Assembly: GCF_000374425.1 (NCBI RefSeq)
Contig: NZ_KB894362.1
Span: 1-64,000, forward strand
Direction: 5' to 3'
Length of the DNA stretch: 64,000 nt
From: Acinetobacter tjernbergiae DSM 14971 = CIP 107465
Lineage (GTDB): Bacteria > Pseudomonadota > Gammaproteobacteria > Pseudomonadales > Moraxellaceae
Shown: positions 35,947 to 43,877 of the stretch, one piece after another
Layout of the letters: every line of letters starts with the position of its first letter
Numbering within the stretch: position 1 is the stretch's first letter
Notes under the pieces: generated by a model
The model's input: only the letters and a program-made list of their open reading frames with translations
Database searches by the model: none
Told to the model about the DNA's origin: nothing
Made by a program: the position numbers and the translations under genes

Positions 35947-37443
35947 TTAAAAGGTGTACTGGAACTGAGCTTGTGCTTCAGTAAAGTCTTTTTGGGTCGC
36001 CGTTTTATGGTCATAAGTCCAACGATTGATCCCAAATTGGAATTTTGTGGTTTGTGCAAAAAACAGGTTGAAACCAAGGGTATGAATATCAACTTTGCCT
36101 AGACCATTTCCTGCGATACTGACAACATCAGCACTTTTGTTTGGGTTATAAGTGTCATAGCGGTAGAAGGTTTGAATAGATTTAGGCCAAAAGTCATCAA
36201 ACTTTGCAGCTGATTTCACACTGTTATAAAATTGATCACCTAAGGTATAGAACACTGTTGCTGTATGACCTTCAGACTTCACCTCTGAGGTATTGCCTGC
36301 TGCTGTTGCATAGTCAGTTAAGCCTTTGACATATTCATAGGTAATCCCAAAAGGCGCATGGTTATAATAAATATCGAAGCCTAAACGGTCATTGCGACCA
36401 TCTTTATCCAGCACGGTGGTACCTGAAGAAACGTTTTTACTGCCTTTCAAATAAGATGCACCAAACTTCAACTCACGTAACCAACTCGCATAATCGACAG
36501 GCAATGTAAAAGCAACACGACCGATATAGTCTTTACTCTCATTGTCATCGACTTTATTGGTGCCATTACCGTTGATCACACCTAAAGCATATTCAAATAA
36601 TGGCGCACGATAATTTGCTGAATAATCTACAAATGGCTTCACATCACCGCGAACAACCAAACCTGTTTGGCGGTTGAATAAACCCAGTTGCGCCAAACCT
36701 GTTGCAACGTTAATGGTTGGACGTAAATCTTCAGGAGACTGCGGATCTAAACCAAATGGAATCAGTTGTTGACCTAAAGTCACATTCAAACGTGGAATTT
36801 CAGGACCGCCATTGGTCGAAGTAAAGTTATAACGGAGGAATGCATCTGCAAGATTCAGGTCGCTGGCACTGCCCGCTGTACCTGTGCGTTTGCCATAACT
36901 AAAGGAAAGTTGATAATCTAAGTTTTTCCCTTCCTTATAATCTTTGTATAAATTCCCTCGTACACCAATCAATGCAGTTGGAATATCAAAAGTATTGCGA
37001 CGAGCTGAATTAGGTGCTGGATTACCCGAAGTTGTATCAGTACTTTGTGCCTGTGCACGAACCTGAACAGTTCCATACAAATTCGTATCACGTGTTGCTT
37101 TTACCGTGCTACGTTCATATTGACGTGCATCATCATATTTATAGTTTTCGAGATCAGTTCGGAAACCTTCCAGTTCGCTCTGGGTTGCGAAGCTATGTTC
37201 CGTGCTTTCAGCCTCAGCCTGTGCCTCGCCATCCTGTTGAGTGGTCAACTGCTCTTGTTCACCTGCTTCACCTGAAACCTGTTTTTTTTGTTTTAACACA
37301 TTGACTTGTTGCTGTAGAGCAGTCAATTGCGCTTGCAATTGTGCCAATGTCGTGTCCGCATTTTCGGCAGCTTGTGCTGCGCCACTTGCAAAAAGTGTTG
37401 CCAAACTCAATGTAATTGACAATGAAAGATGATGTTTTTTCAC
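35947..37443 (-). CDS. DcaP-like outer-membrane porin
   Basis: Outer-membrane channel of 498 residues. A signal peptide ending in ASGAAQA is followed by an N-terminal coiled coil (TLAQLQAQLTALQQQVNVLKQK, about 30-50). A polar linker and a beta-barrel ending in the C-terminal phenylalanine of AQAQFQYTF follow. That layout is the Acinetobacter DcaP family, trimeric porins for anionic compounds. The GTG at 37443 is chosen over an ATG at 37515 because AGGGG lies 9 bp upstream and a clean signal peptide follows. A consensus sigma-54 promoter lies about 190 bp upstream. It appears to be the first gene of the organosulfur operon. Confidence 0.88.
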   Translation of the reverse strand: MKKHHLSLSITLSLATLFASGAAQAAENADTTLAQLQAQLTALQQQVNVLKQKKQVSGEAGEQEQLTTQQDGEAQAEAESTEHSFATQSELEGFRTDLENYKYDDARQYERSTVKATRDTNLYGTVQVRAQAQSTDTTSGNPAPNSARRNTFDIPTALIGVRGNLYKDYKEGKNLDYQLSFSYGKRTGTAGSASDLNLADAFLRYNFTSTNGGPEIPRLNVTLGQQLIPFGLDPQSPEDLRPTINVATGLAQLGLFNRQTGLVVRGDVKPFVDYSANYRAPLFEYALGVINGNGTNKVDDNESKDYIGRVAFTLPVDYASWLRELKFGASYLKGSKNVSSGTTVLDKDGRNDRLGFDIYYNHAPFGITYEYVKGLTDYATAAGNTSEVKSEGHTATVFYTLGDQFYNSVKSAAKFDDFWPKSIQTFYRYDTYNPNKSADVVSIAGNGLGKVDIHTLGFNLFFAQTTKFQFGINRWTYDHKTATQKDFTEAQAQFQYTF

Positions 37444-37635
37444 CAATAAAACCCCTAAAACTAAAACGCTAAAATTTTTGTAAAAAAATCCCATACATGA
37501 CTGGGAAACAATCACGCTGTAAAATTTCGAATGAGAAAAGAGAAAGAATTAAGTTTTCATACAACAACGTAAAATCACGATCATGCACTCCTAAGCCAAG
37601 TTAATCGGTATTTGTGTCTACCATGCTGAGTATTT

Positions 37636-37652
37636 TGCAAGGGTCGTGCCAA
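37636..37652 (-). promoter_or_regulatory. Sigma-54 promoter of the porin/organosulfur operon
   Basis: The minus-strand sequence TTGGCACGACCCTTGCA matches the -24/-12 consensus exactly, with ten bases between GG and GC. It points toward the porin gene. The likely activator is the SfnR-like protein encoded at 27.5-28.6 kb. The rest of 37516-37946 is AT-rich and holds no gene I can support. Confidence 0.9.
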
Positions 37653-37946
37653 AAACCAAGTTATTGTTTTTTATAATATAAATAAAATTTTAGATCTTTT
37701 TATCTGTTGATGTAGTGTTGGAAAATCAACACCTTGCTTATATCAAAACATCATATTTAAAGGTTTTTATTTCTTATTTTTAGATATAAAGTCAAGCTCA
37801 TGGGAAATGAGTGCATGTATCATGATTGTTGAACGTTTAAGGTATAGATCGGCAAAAGGGGAAGTTTATCCACCGAATAATCGTAGCGTGAGATAAACAG
37901 GTTTATGAGTGAGTTGAACAAATTTTAGTTAACATCATAAACCAAT

Positions 37947-37998
37947 CATGAGGAATATTATTCCACAAGAACCCACCATACACAGTGGAACGAGGCAA
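37947..37998. repeat. Left inverted repeat of a 1.1-kb island
   Basis: The block starts CATGAGGAATATTATTCC and ends CAGTGGAACGAGGCAA. It is an inverted, slightly diverged copy of 38985-39037. It contains the palindrome GGAATATTATTCC and a TTCCAC...GTGGAA pair, so it can fold. A third partial direct copy, CATGAGGAATATGATTCAC, lies at 39140-39158. Confidence 0.75.
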
Positions 37999-38024
37999 TA
38001 AATTCGCCCTACGCTTGCTTGAGC

Positions 38025-38516
38025 TTATTCTACAAGCTGCTGTAATCGGCTTAAACCCAGTGCAGATAAGCAAACTACAAAGGGAGGAGCCTTGGACTCT
38101 AGCTCTAGGGTCCCATCTTGTGTAATATGCAGTATCTGCATTCCAAGGACTATTGACTCACCTAGTCTTGCAGCTTGAAGTTTTCCCAAAATAGAGCGTG
38201 GAATACTTATTTCACAGAAGTCTTCAAAATCAAGAACTTCTATTCTACTTTCATCTAGATGATCACGTAAAACTATATTTCCATCCCAAGAAATAAGAGG
38301 CACAGATTGAGAATGGATAGCCAAGTCTTTCGCAATTTTCGCAAGACTCTCTCCTATTTTTCTTGGACCGTCTGCCTCCTTTAAGCAAGAGACATGCAAT
38401 ATTCCTTGCACATCAGCAAGCGGATGATTTGGAGGTAATCTTGGAAAATAAAATCTAGGCTGACCGCTCTGAATCTCATTTCCACACAGGGTACAAATTA
38501 TATTTTTTGAGTTCAT
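38025..38516 (-). CDS. Unknown protein with an N-terminal zinc-finger-like motif
   Basis: I do not recognise this 163-residue protein. The N terminus has a Cys-X2-Cys pair (IICTLCGNEI) and, about 30 residues later, His-X2-Cys (LHVSCLKE), which together look like a treble-clef zinc site. The C-terminal part is predicted mixed alpha/beta with EVLDFEDFCEISIPRSILGKLQAAR. No signal peptide or membrane segment is visible. The ATG at 38516 has AGGA 9 bp upstream; a GTG at 38522 is possible. It is the second gene of a two-gene unit inside the inverted-repeat island. An immunity or accessory role is possible but not shown. Confidence 0.6.
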   Translation of the reverse strand: MNSKNIICTLCGNEIQSGQPRFYFPRLPPNHPLADVQGILHVSCLKEADGPRKIGESLAKIAKDLAIHSQSVPLISWDGNIVLRDHLDESRIEVLDFEDFCEISIPRSILGKLQAARLGESIVLGMQILHITQDGTLELESKAPPFVVCLSALGLSRLQQLVE

Positions 38517-38577
38517 TTTCACTGTCCTGGCAACCAGTTATAATCTTTCTATTAGAACTACCATTTAATCATCTAAA

Positions 38578-38880
38578 TTAAGCACGAACACTTCTTTGCC
38601 AATCAATAAATGCTCGCTCGTCTGGTAAGTTTTTTAACCCTTGGTAATACTGAACACGATCTGCCATACCTAAAGCCTCAATATGACAGAAAAAATCATC
38701 ATCTTGCACAGGTATAGCATGCTCGTCACAGAAAGTCGGGCTAGTAAAGCTAGCAAAATAATCATTCACAAGTTGAATAGCCTCACCACTGGAGTACCTA
38801 TAAGACGCTTGCAGATGTTTTACTACACGCTAAAATAGGTACATCACGTCATCATCCGCAGAAACTTTTAACTCAACCAT
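38578..38880 (-). pseudogene. Unknown 100-codon gene with an in-frame TAG at codon 17
   Basis: A strong ribosome-binding site (AAGGTGG, 6 bp before the ATG at 38880) starts MVELKVSADDDVMYLF. A TAG then interrupts the frame. The same frame continues RVVKHLQASYRYSSGEAIQL to a stop at 38578. Without the TAG the product would have 100 residues. A shorter product of 63 residues could only start at a GTG at 38769. I recognise no family. The acidic, small, cytoplasmic character would fit an immunity protein, which is speculation. The stop may have arisen from CAG or TGG. Confidence 0.6.
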
Positions 38881-38891
38881 ATAGAGCCACC

Positions 38892-39033
38892 TTATTTAGA
38901 CATATATCTATTAAACAGGTTTACTGCCGCACCAGTATGGATCAGCTCCCCCCAATGCCGGATAGTTCCATCCCTACCTACTCGTTGCCTCGTTCCACTG
39001 CTGTGCAGTAGTATCTTGCGGAATAATATTCCT
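38892..39033 (-). pseudogene. Remnant coding tail, possibly from a polymorphic toxin
   Basis: An open frame of 46 codons without a start codon ends 11 bp before the next gene's ATG. Its tail reads VGRDGTIRHWGELIHTGAAV then NLFNRYMSK. In another frame the repeat reads HEEYYSARYY, which faintly recalls the Rhs core ending. A truncated toxin tip followed by immunity-like genes would explain the order. The assignment rests on short matches by eye only. Confidence 0.3.
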
Positions 39034-39037
39034 CATG
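38985..39037. repeat. Right inverted repeat of the 1.1-kb island
   Basis: This is the inverted partner of 37947-37998. It includes its own ACTGC-TGT-GCAGT hairpin. Read on the minus strand it begins CATGAGGAATATTATTCC and ends CAGTGGAACGAGGCAA; the central 12-13 bases differ from the left copy. Confidence 0.75.
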
Positions 39038-39181
39038 GTTGATTTTTATACCTAGAGAAAATCATTTTTAAAAGAGAAATACATTAACATAGGCAATTTT
39101 AATACAGGAACTGAATATTTTTATAAATCAGAAGTTAACCATGAGGAATATGATTCACTAAAATTCCCTTTACTCTAAAAT

Positions 39182-39212
39182 AAAAAAAGACAGTTGGATT
39201 TACTCAACTGTC
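39182..39212 (-). terminator. Terminator after the aldo/keto reductase gene
   Basis: The stem GACAGTTG / CAACTGTC is followed on the minus strand by TTTTTTTA. It ends the monooxygenase/reductase unit. Confidence 0.85.
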
Positions 39213-39236
39213 CTGAACAAAAAATGGTTGTATAAA

Positions 39237-40286
39237 TTAAGGCGCTGGATTCGGATGAGACAAATGTATCTGTTCAATCGCTTGAATAAGCTCATCACCG
39301 AGTTCGAGATCAATACTATCAATATTGGTTTTTAGTTGATCCAAGTTGGTTGCGCCAATAATATTACTGGTCACAAAACGCCGACTATTCACATATGCCA
39401 ATGCCAATTGAGCAGGATCTAATTGGTGTTGTCGTGCAAGTTCGACATAACGGCGAATTGCATCTTCAGAGGCTTGATTTTTGTAGCGTGCAAAACGCTC
39501 CCATAACGTTAGACGAGCACCTGCTGGTTGAGCACCATCCAAATATTTACCTGTCAAAGCGCCAAATGCCAAAGGTGAATAAGCCAACAAACCGACCTGT
39601 TCCCTAATTGCGACTTCTGCATTGCCAATTTCAAAACTACGATTCAATAAGCTATACGGGTTTTGAATGGAAACCACACGTGGCAAGCCTAAATTTTCTG
39701 AATATTTCAAAAACTGACTGACACCCCAAGGCGTTTCATTTGATAAACCAATATGACGAACCTTGCCTGCTTTGATTAAATCAGCCAAGACGATTAAGGT
39801 CTCTTGAATCGGTACGGTATCTTCATTTTCAACATGGCTATAACCCAGTTCCCCAAAGTGATTAGTGCTTCGGTCTGGCCAATGCAGTTGATATAAATCA
39901 ATATAATCCGTTTGTAATCGTTGTAAACTATCATTGACTGCGGCTTCGATATTCGCTCGATCTAGTTTGGTTTGCCCTGAACGAAAATGGGTCGCTTGTG
40001 TTAGCTTTCGAGATGGACCAACCACTTTAGTTGCGATTAATACTTGATCACGTTTTTTCGATTGCTTGAGCCAAGTACCAATATATTTCTCAGTTAAACC
40101 TTGTGTCTCTGGCTTAGGCGGAACAGGATACATTTCCGCCGTATCAATCAGATTCACACCACGTTCGATTGCATAATCTAATTGGGCATGTGCTTCCTCT
40201 TCCGAGTTTTGCTCACCCCATGTCATTGTACCTAAAGCAATGACACTGACATCAATATCAGTTTGACCTAATTTTCTATATTGCAT
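39237..40286 (-). CDS. tas: Tas-like NADP(H)-dependent aldo/keto reductase
   Basis: TIM-barrel reductase of 349 residues. The catalytic tetrad residues are visible: Asp in NLIDTAEMYP, the following Tyr, Lys in VLIATKVVG and His in LYQLHWPDR. The NADP-binding end contains IIGATNLDQLKTNI. Its length and sequence match E. coli Tas (346 residues) and YghZ-like enzymes that reduce aldehydes. It lies 89 bp downstream of a flavin monooxygenase gene on the same strand. It may reduce the aldehyde released when that enzyme cleaves a C-S bond, which is inference from context. Confidence 0.88.
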   Translation of the reverse strand: MQYRKLGQTDIDVSVIALGTMTWGEQNSEEEAHAQLDYAIERGVNLIDTAEMYPVPPKPETQGLTEKYIGTWLKQSKKRDQVLIATKVVGPSRKLTQATHFRSGQTKLDRANIEAAVNDSLQRLQTDYIDLYQLHWPDRSTNHFGELGYSHVENEDTVPIQETLIVLADLIKAGKVRHIGLSNETPWGVSQFLKYSENLGLPRVVSIQNPYSLLNRSFEIGNAEVAIREQVGLLAYSPLAFGALTGKYLDGAQPAGARLTLWERFARYKNQASEDAIRRYVELARQHQLDPAQLALAYVNSRRFVTSNIIGATNLDQLKTNIDSIDLELGDELIQAIEQIHLSHPNPAP

Positions 40287-40375
40287 ATTTCTCTCAGTAC
40301 ATCATTTGCTTAAAATGGTGACCGTCTTTCAGCCACCATTACCTTTAGATCAGCTTTATTTAAGGATTAAATCGT

Positions 40376-41734
40376 TTAACTCGCCTTATTTTTTTCGGCT
40401 GTTTGTCTTTCTAACACATATTGGTTCTCTGGACGTGCTAAACCTAAGTTTTCACGTAACGTTGTCCCTTCGTATTCAGTACGGAACAAACCACGACGCT
40501 GCAATTCAGGCACCACCAATTCCACAAAATCATTTAAACCAGCAGGCGTACTTGGCGGCAAAATATTAAAGCCATCCGCAGCTTCATTTTCAAACCACTC
40601 TTGTAATTGGTCAACGATTTGTTCAGGTGTCCCAATCAATTGCCAATGGCCACGTGCGCCCGCAATCCACTCATAAAGTTGACGAATGGTAAAATTATTT
40701 TTCTTGGCAATATCGGCAATGAGCGCTGGGCGACTGACCATGCCTTGACCTTCTGTTAATTCAGGAAATGGTCCATCAAGATCATAAGCAGAAAAATCAA
40801 AACCACCACTTAAACCACTCAACAAAGCCAAGCCAGCCTCAGGATGAATTAAATCGGTTAACTGTTGATATTTAGCCCGTGCTTCTTCAGGTGTCCGCCC
40901 AACAAATGCAGATACCCCAGGTAAAATTAACAATTCATCAGCAGAACGACCATACTTAGCTAAACGGCTTTTGACATCTCGATAGAACTCTTGAGCATCT
41001 TCTAACTTCTGATTAGCCGTGAAAATCACCTCTGCATAACGTGCAGCCAAATCACGTCCAGGCCCAGATTGTCCCGCCTGTACAATAACTGGATAGCCTT
41101 GCGGAGTACGTGGCACATTTAATGCCCCTTTCACCGCATAATATTTTCCTTTATGGTTTGGGTTATGAACTTTTTCAGGATCGTAAAATACACCTGATTC
41201 TTTATCGTGAATAAAGGCATCATCTTCCCAACTATCCCAAAGCTTTTTAATGAGTTCGACATATTCTTGAGCACGTTCATAACGCTCAGCGTGTGGAATT
41301 TGTTGCTCATAACCAAAATTGGCAGCCGCAGATTCAGAGGCAGAGGTCACCACATTCCAACCTGCTCGACCATGACTAATATGATCTAGTGAAGCAAATT
41401 TACGTGCTAATAAATAGGGTTCTTCATAGGTGGAAGATGCTGTTGCAATAAAGCCAATATGCTTGGTCACAGTAGATAAAGCCGCGAATAATGTGACAGG
41501 TTCAAAACCTGCGACTTTATCGCTATAACCATTTTTTTCAGCCTGACCAAAATTTACAGCCAAACCATCGGCTAAGAAGTAAGCGTCAAAAAGCCCCTTT
41601 TCAGCAAGTTGCACTTGTTCTTTAATGAAATCAAAATCAACCACTTTTGCTGGCTGAGATTCAGGATGCCGCCACGCAGCAACATGCTGTCCAGTTGCAG
41701 GAATAAAGGCACCTAACCGAATTTTTCTACTCAT
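40376..41734 (-). CDS. LLM-class flavin monooxygenase, NtaA/SnaA/DszA type
   Basis: FMNH2-dependent monooxygenase of 452 residues in the bacterial-luciferase superfamily. It begins KIRLGAFIPATGQHVAAWRHPE, as NtaA/SnaA/DszA enzymes do. It has NFGQAEKNGYSDKVAGFEP, SHGRAGWNVVTSASESAAANFG and PVIVQAGQSGPGRDLAARYAE, all family landmarks. The start has GGAG 8 bp upstream. Enzymes of this group oxidise sulfones, sulfonates or nitrilotriacetate with flavin supplied by a partner reductase; none is adjacent. The surrounding organosulfur genes suggest a sulfur substrate. Confidence 0.88.
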   Translation of the reverse strand: MSRKIRLGAFIPATGQHVAAWRHPESQPAKVVDFDFIKEQVQLAEKGLFDAYFLADGLAVNFGQAEKNGYSDKVAGFEPVTLFAALSTVTKHIGFIATASSTYEEPYLLARKFASLDHISHGRAGWNVVTSASESAAANFGYEQQIPHAERYERAQEYVELIKKLWDSWEDDAFIHDKESGVFYDPEKVHNPNHKGKYYAVKGALNVPRTPQGYPVIVQAGQSGPGRDLAARYAEVIFTANQKLEDAQEFYRDVKSRLAKYGRSADELLILPGVSAFVGRTPEEARAKYQQLTDLIHPEAGLALLSGLSGGFDFSAYDLDGPFPELTEGQGMVSRPALIADIAKKNNFTIRQLYEWIAGARGHWQLIGTPEQIVDQLQEWFENEAADGFNILPPSTPAGLNDFVELVVPELQRRGLFRTEYEGTTLRENLGLARPENQYVLERQTAEKNKAS

Positions 41735-42119
41735 GTTTTACTCCAAATTTGTTGTTAGAAACACAATTAAACGTTCACTATTCACAATACAAATTGGATG
41801 CCATAATTTTATTATATTTAAATCAGATGCTTAGATTTATTTTAATTTTAGCATGTTTAATAATAAGCAGTCTTTTGTTGAATCTATGCTTTAAAATCAA
41901 CATTCTTCATTCTTTTAAATATATGCTTTGCTATTTTAATGATTAATAGCAGCTTTATTACTAATATTTCACCCTCTCATTCGTTATATTCCTAATCAGC
42001 CAATAAAACCTGCTTATTTATCTTTATTAGATATATAAATAAATTTTGATTATTTCACTCCATATAAAAACAGTCATAAGATAAAAAAATCATCTCACTG
42101 ATGTATTAAAGGTTAAAAA
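41735..42119. other. AT-rich divergent intergenic region
   Basis: This region contains no gene I can support. It holds the promoters of the flavin monooxygenase (minus) and of the rhodanese-encapsulin operon (plus). At 41787-41805 the minus strand reads TATGGCATCCAATTTGTA, which resembles a sigma-54 promoter with GT instead of GC at -12. Confidence 0.4.
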
Positions 42120-42629
42120 ATGAATGCTCAATTTGATTCAATTCAAGTCGCAGAGTCCAATTCGACTGCGGACGGTCTATCAAAAAATCTACAAGAAAGT
42201 TTACACCGTGCACAACAATATGCTGAAGAAAATGAGCTTGATTTTACAGGTAGTATTCCGCCAACAGAAGCTTGGTCTTTAGTTGAACAAGGCTATGCGG
42301 TTTTAGTCGATGTACGGACTAATGAAGAACGCAAGTTTGTCGGTTATGTACCTGAAAGTATTCATGTCGCATGGGCGACGGGAACCTCATTTAATCGCAA
42401 TCCTCGCTTTTTAAAAGAACTCGATAGCAAAGTCGGAAAAGATAAAACCATCTTATTACTCTGTCGTAGTGGCAAACGTTCGGCCCTCGCCGCAACAGCT
42501 GCATATAGCGCAGGTTTTGCTCAAGTCTATAACGTACTGGAAGGTTTTGAAGGCGATTTAAATGAACAGCAACAACGGAATCAACAGAATGGCTGGCGAA
42601 CCCATCAGTTACCTTGGTTACAAGATTAA
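42120..42629 (+). CDS. Rhodanese-like sulfurtransferase of the encapsulin operon
   Basis: Single-domain rhodanese of 169 residues. An N-terminal stretch of about 45 polar residues precedes the rhodanese fold. The active-site loop is LLLCRSGKRSALAA, with the persulfide-carrying cysteine at about residue 118. The substrate-facing segment DVRTNEERKFVGYVPESIHV is typical. It is the first gene of the run that continues with serine acetyltransferase, encapsulin and cysteine desulfurase. Rhodaneses are frequent neighbours of family 2A encapsulins. It probably passes sulfane sulfur to or from the desulfurase, which is inference. Confidence 0.9.
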   Translation: MNAQFDSIQVAESNSTADGLSKNLQESLHRAQQYAEENELDFTGSIPPTEAWSLVEQGYAVLVDVRTNEERKFVGYVPESIHVAWATGTSFNRNPRFLKELDSKVGKDKTILLLCRSGKRSALAATAAYSAGFAQVYNVLEGFEGDLNEQQQRNQQNGWRTHQLPWLQD

Positions 42630-42690
42630 TGCTGTTTTAAGCACCCATTTTACGATTTTTATCTAAGACCTCGTCTTGCAAGGAACTCGC

Positions 42691-43629
42691 GTGAGCCAAT
42701 GGAAAATACAGCCTGTCGTCGAAGGCTTACAACAAGCACGGCATGAATGGAGAGAACGCCAACATCGCGTCAAAGAATTCGGTGGGCGTGAACTTCCATC
42801 TAAAGAAGCGCTCAAAACAATTCTAGATGATTTATGTGGAATTTTATTTCCAATGCGACTTGGACCCAGTGATCTACGACAGGAAACAGAGGATTACTAT
42901 ATTGCTTATACCCTTGATCGTGTCTTGAATGAACTGTTTGCACAGGTCAAGTTGGCTTTAAATTACGAAGCCAAAAGTCGAGTCAAACCCATTCCTGTTT
43001 CGAGCAACGAACGTCTGCTGTACGAACAGCAAATTGCTTTGGCACACACCATCGTACAAGACTTTGCTAATACCTTGCCTGATATCCGTCGCTTGTTGGA
43101 TGCAGATGTCTGTGCCGCTTATGAAGGTGATCCCGCAGCACATAGTGTAGACGAGGTCTTACTTTGCTATCCAGGTATTTTAGCGATTATCCATCATCGC
43201 GTAGCACATCAGCTCTATCACAGTGTACCGCTACTCTCACGGATTATTTCTGAGTTAGCACACTCAGCGACAGGAATTGATATTCACCCAGGTGCACAAA
43301 TTGGCAAAGGTTTCTTTATCGATCATGGCACGGGTGTCGTCATCGGTGAAACCTCAGTGATTGGTGAATTCGTCCGCATTTATCAGGCTGTCACGTTGGG
43401 TGCAAAACGCTTTGAACTGAATGAGGATGGCGCATTAAAAAAAGATTATGCACGTCATCCAATCGTTGAAGACCATGTAGTGATCTATGCAGGTGCAACC
43501 ATATTGGGTTGTATCACGATTGGTAAAGGTTCAGTGATTGGTGGAAATGTCTGGCTGACCTACAGCGTTGCAGCAGGTAGTCAAATTTTACAATCACCAA
43601 GTGAATCCATACATAACAGCAAAGTTTAA
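42691..43629 (+). CDS. epsC: Serine O-acetyltransferase, EpsC/SrpH type
   Basis: Acetyltransferase of 312 residues that makes O-acetylserine, the acceptor for sulfide in cysteine synthesis. It has a long N-terminal helical region of about 150 residues, then a left-handed beta-helix with hexapeptide repeats. The catalytic region contains DIHPGAQIGKGFFIDHGTGV and VIGETSVIGEFVRIYQAVTLG. The GTG at 42691 is chosen because AAGGA lies 6-8 bp upstream; a TTG at 42676 lacks one. The SrpH gene lies beside the SrpI encapsulin gene in Synechococcus, so the linkage here is a conserved feature. Its product feeds cysteine supply for the encapsulated desulfurase. Confidence 0.92.
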   Translation: MSQWKIQPVVEGLQQARHEWRERQHRVKEFGGRELPSKEALKTILDDLCGILFPMRLGPSDLRQETEDYYIAYTLDRVLNELFAQVKLALNYEAKSRVKPIPVSSNERLLYEQQIALAHTIVQDFANTLPDIRRLLDADVCAAYEGDPAAHSVDEVLLCYPGILAIIHHRVAHQLYHSVPLLSRIISELAHSATGIDIHPGAQIGKGFFIDHGTGVVIGETSVIGEFVRIYQAVTLGAKRFELNEDGALKKDYARHPIVEDHVVIYAGATILGCITIGKGSVIGGNVWLTYSVAAGSQILQSPSESIHNSKV

Positions 43630-43877
43630 TCAAATGAAATATGGAATGGAGTCAGTAATCAGCGCTGAAATAAATAACGTATATTCACAACTTATATTTA
43701 TTTTTTATAAATATATTCTTATGAGTAATAAGATAATAATTCAATATTATTTATCTCATAATAATATTTTTAAAAATGATAAATACTCTCTAGTCTAACT
43801 AAATAAATCATTAAATATTACTGAAATAAAATCAACCTTTTTATTAACAAAGCCAAACACAATAGGAAAATTTATTC

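Noticed and set aside
37947..39037. Integron attC sites
   Set aside because: No GTTRRRY/RYYYAAC core pair in the right arrangement and no integrase gene; the palindromes do not have attC layout.
41749..41946. Small membrane protein of 65 residues in the monooxygenase-rhodanese gap
   Set aside because: Composition is that of AT-rich noncoding DNA and no ribosome-binding site precedes it.
43568..43798. Open frame between serine acetyltransferase and encapsulin genes
   Set aside because: It begins inside the acetyltransferase gene and its tail is AT-rich noncoding sequence.
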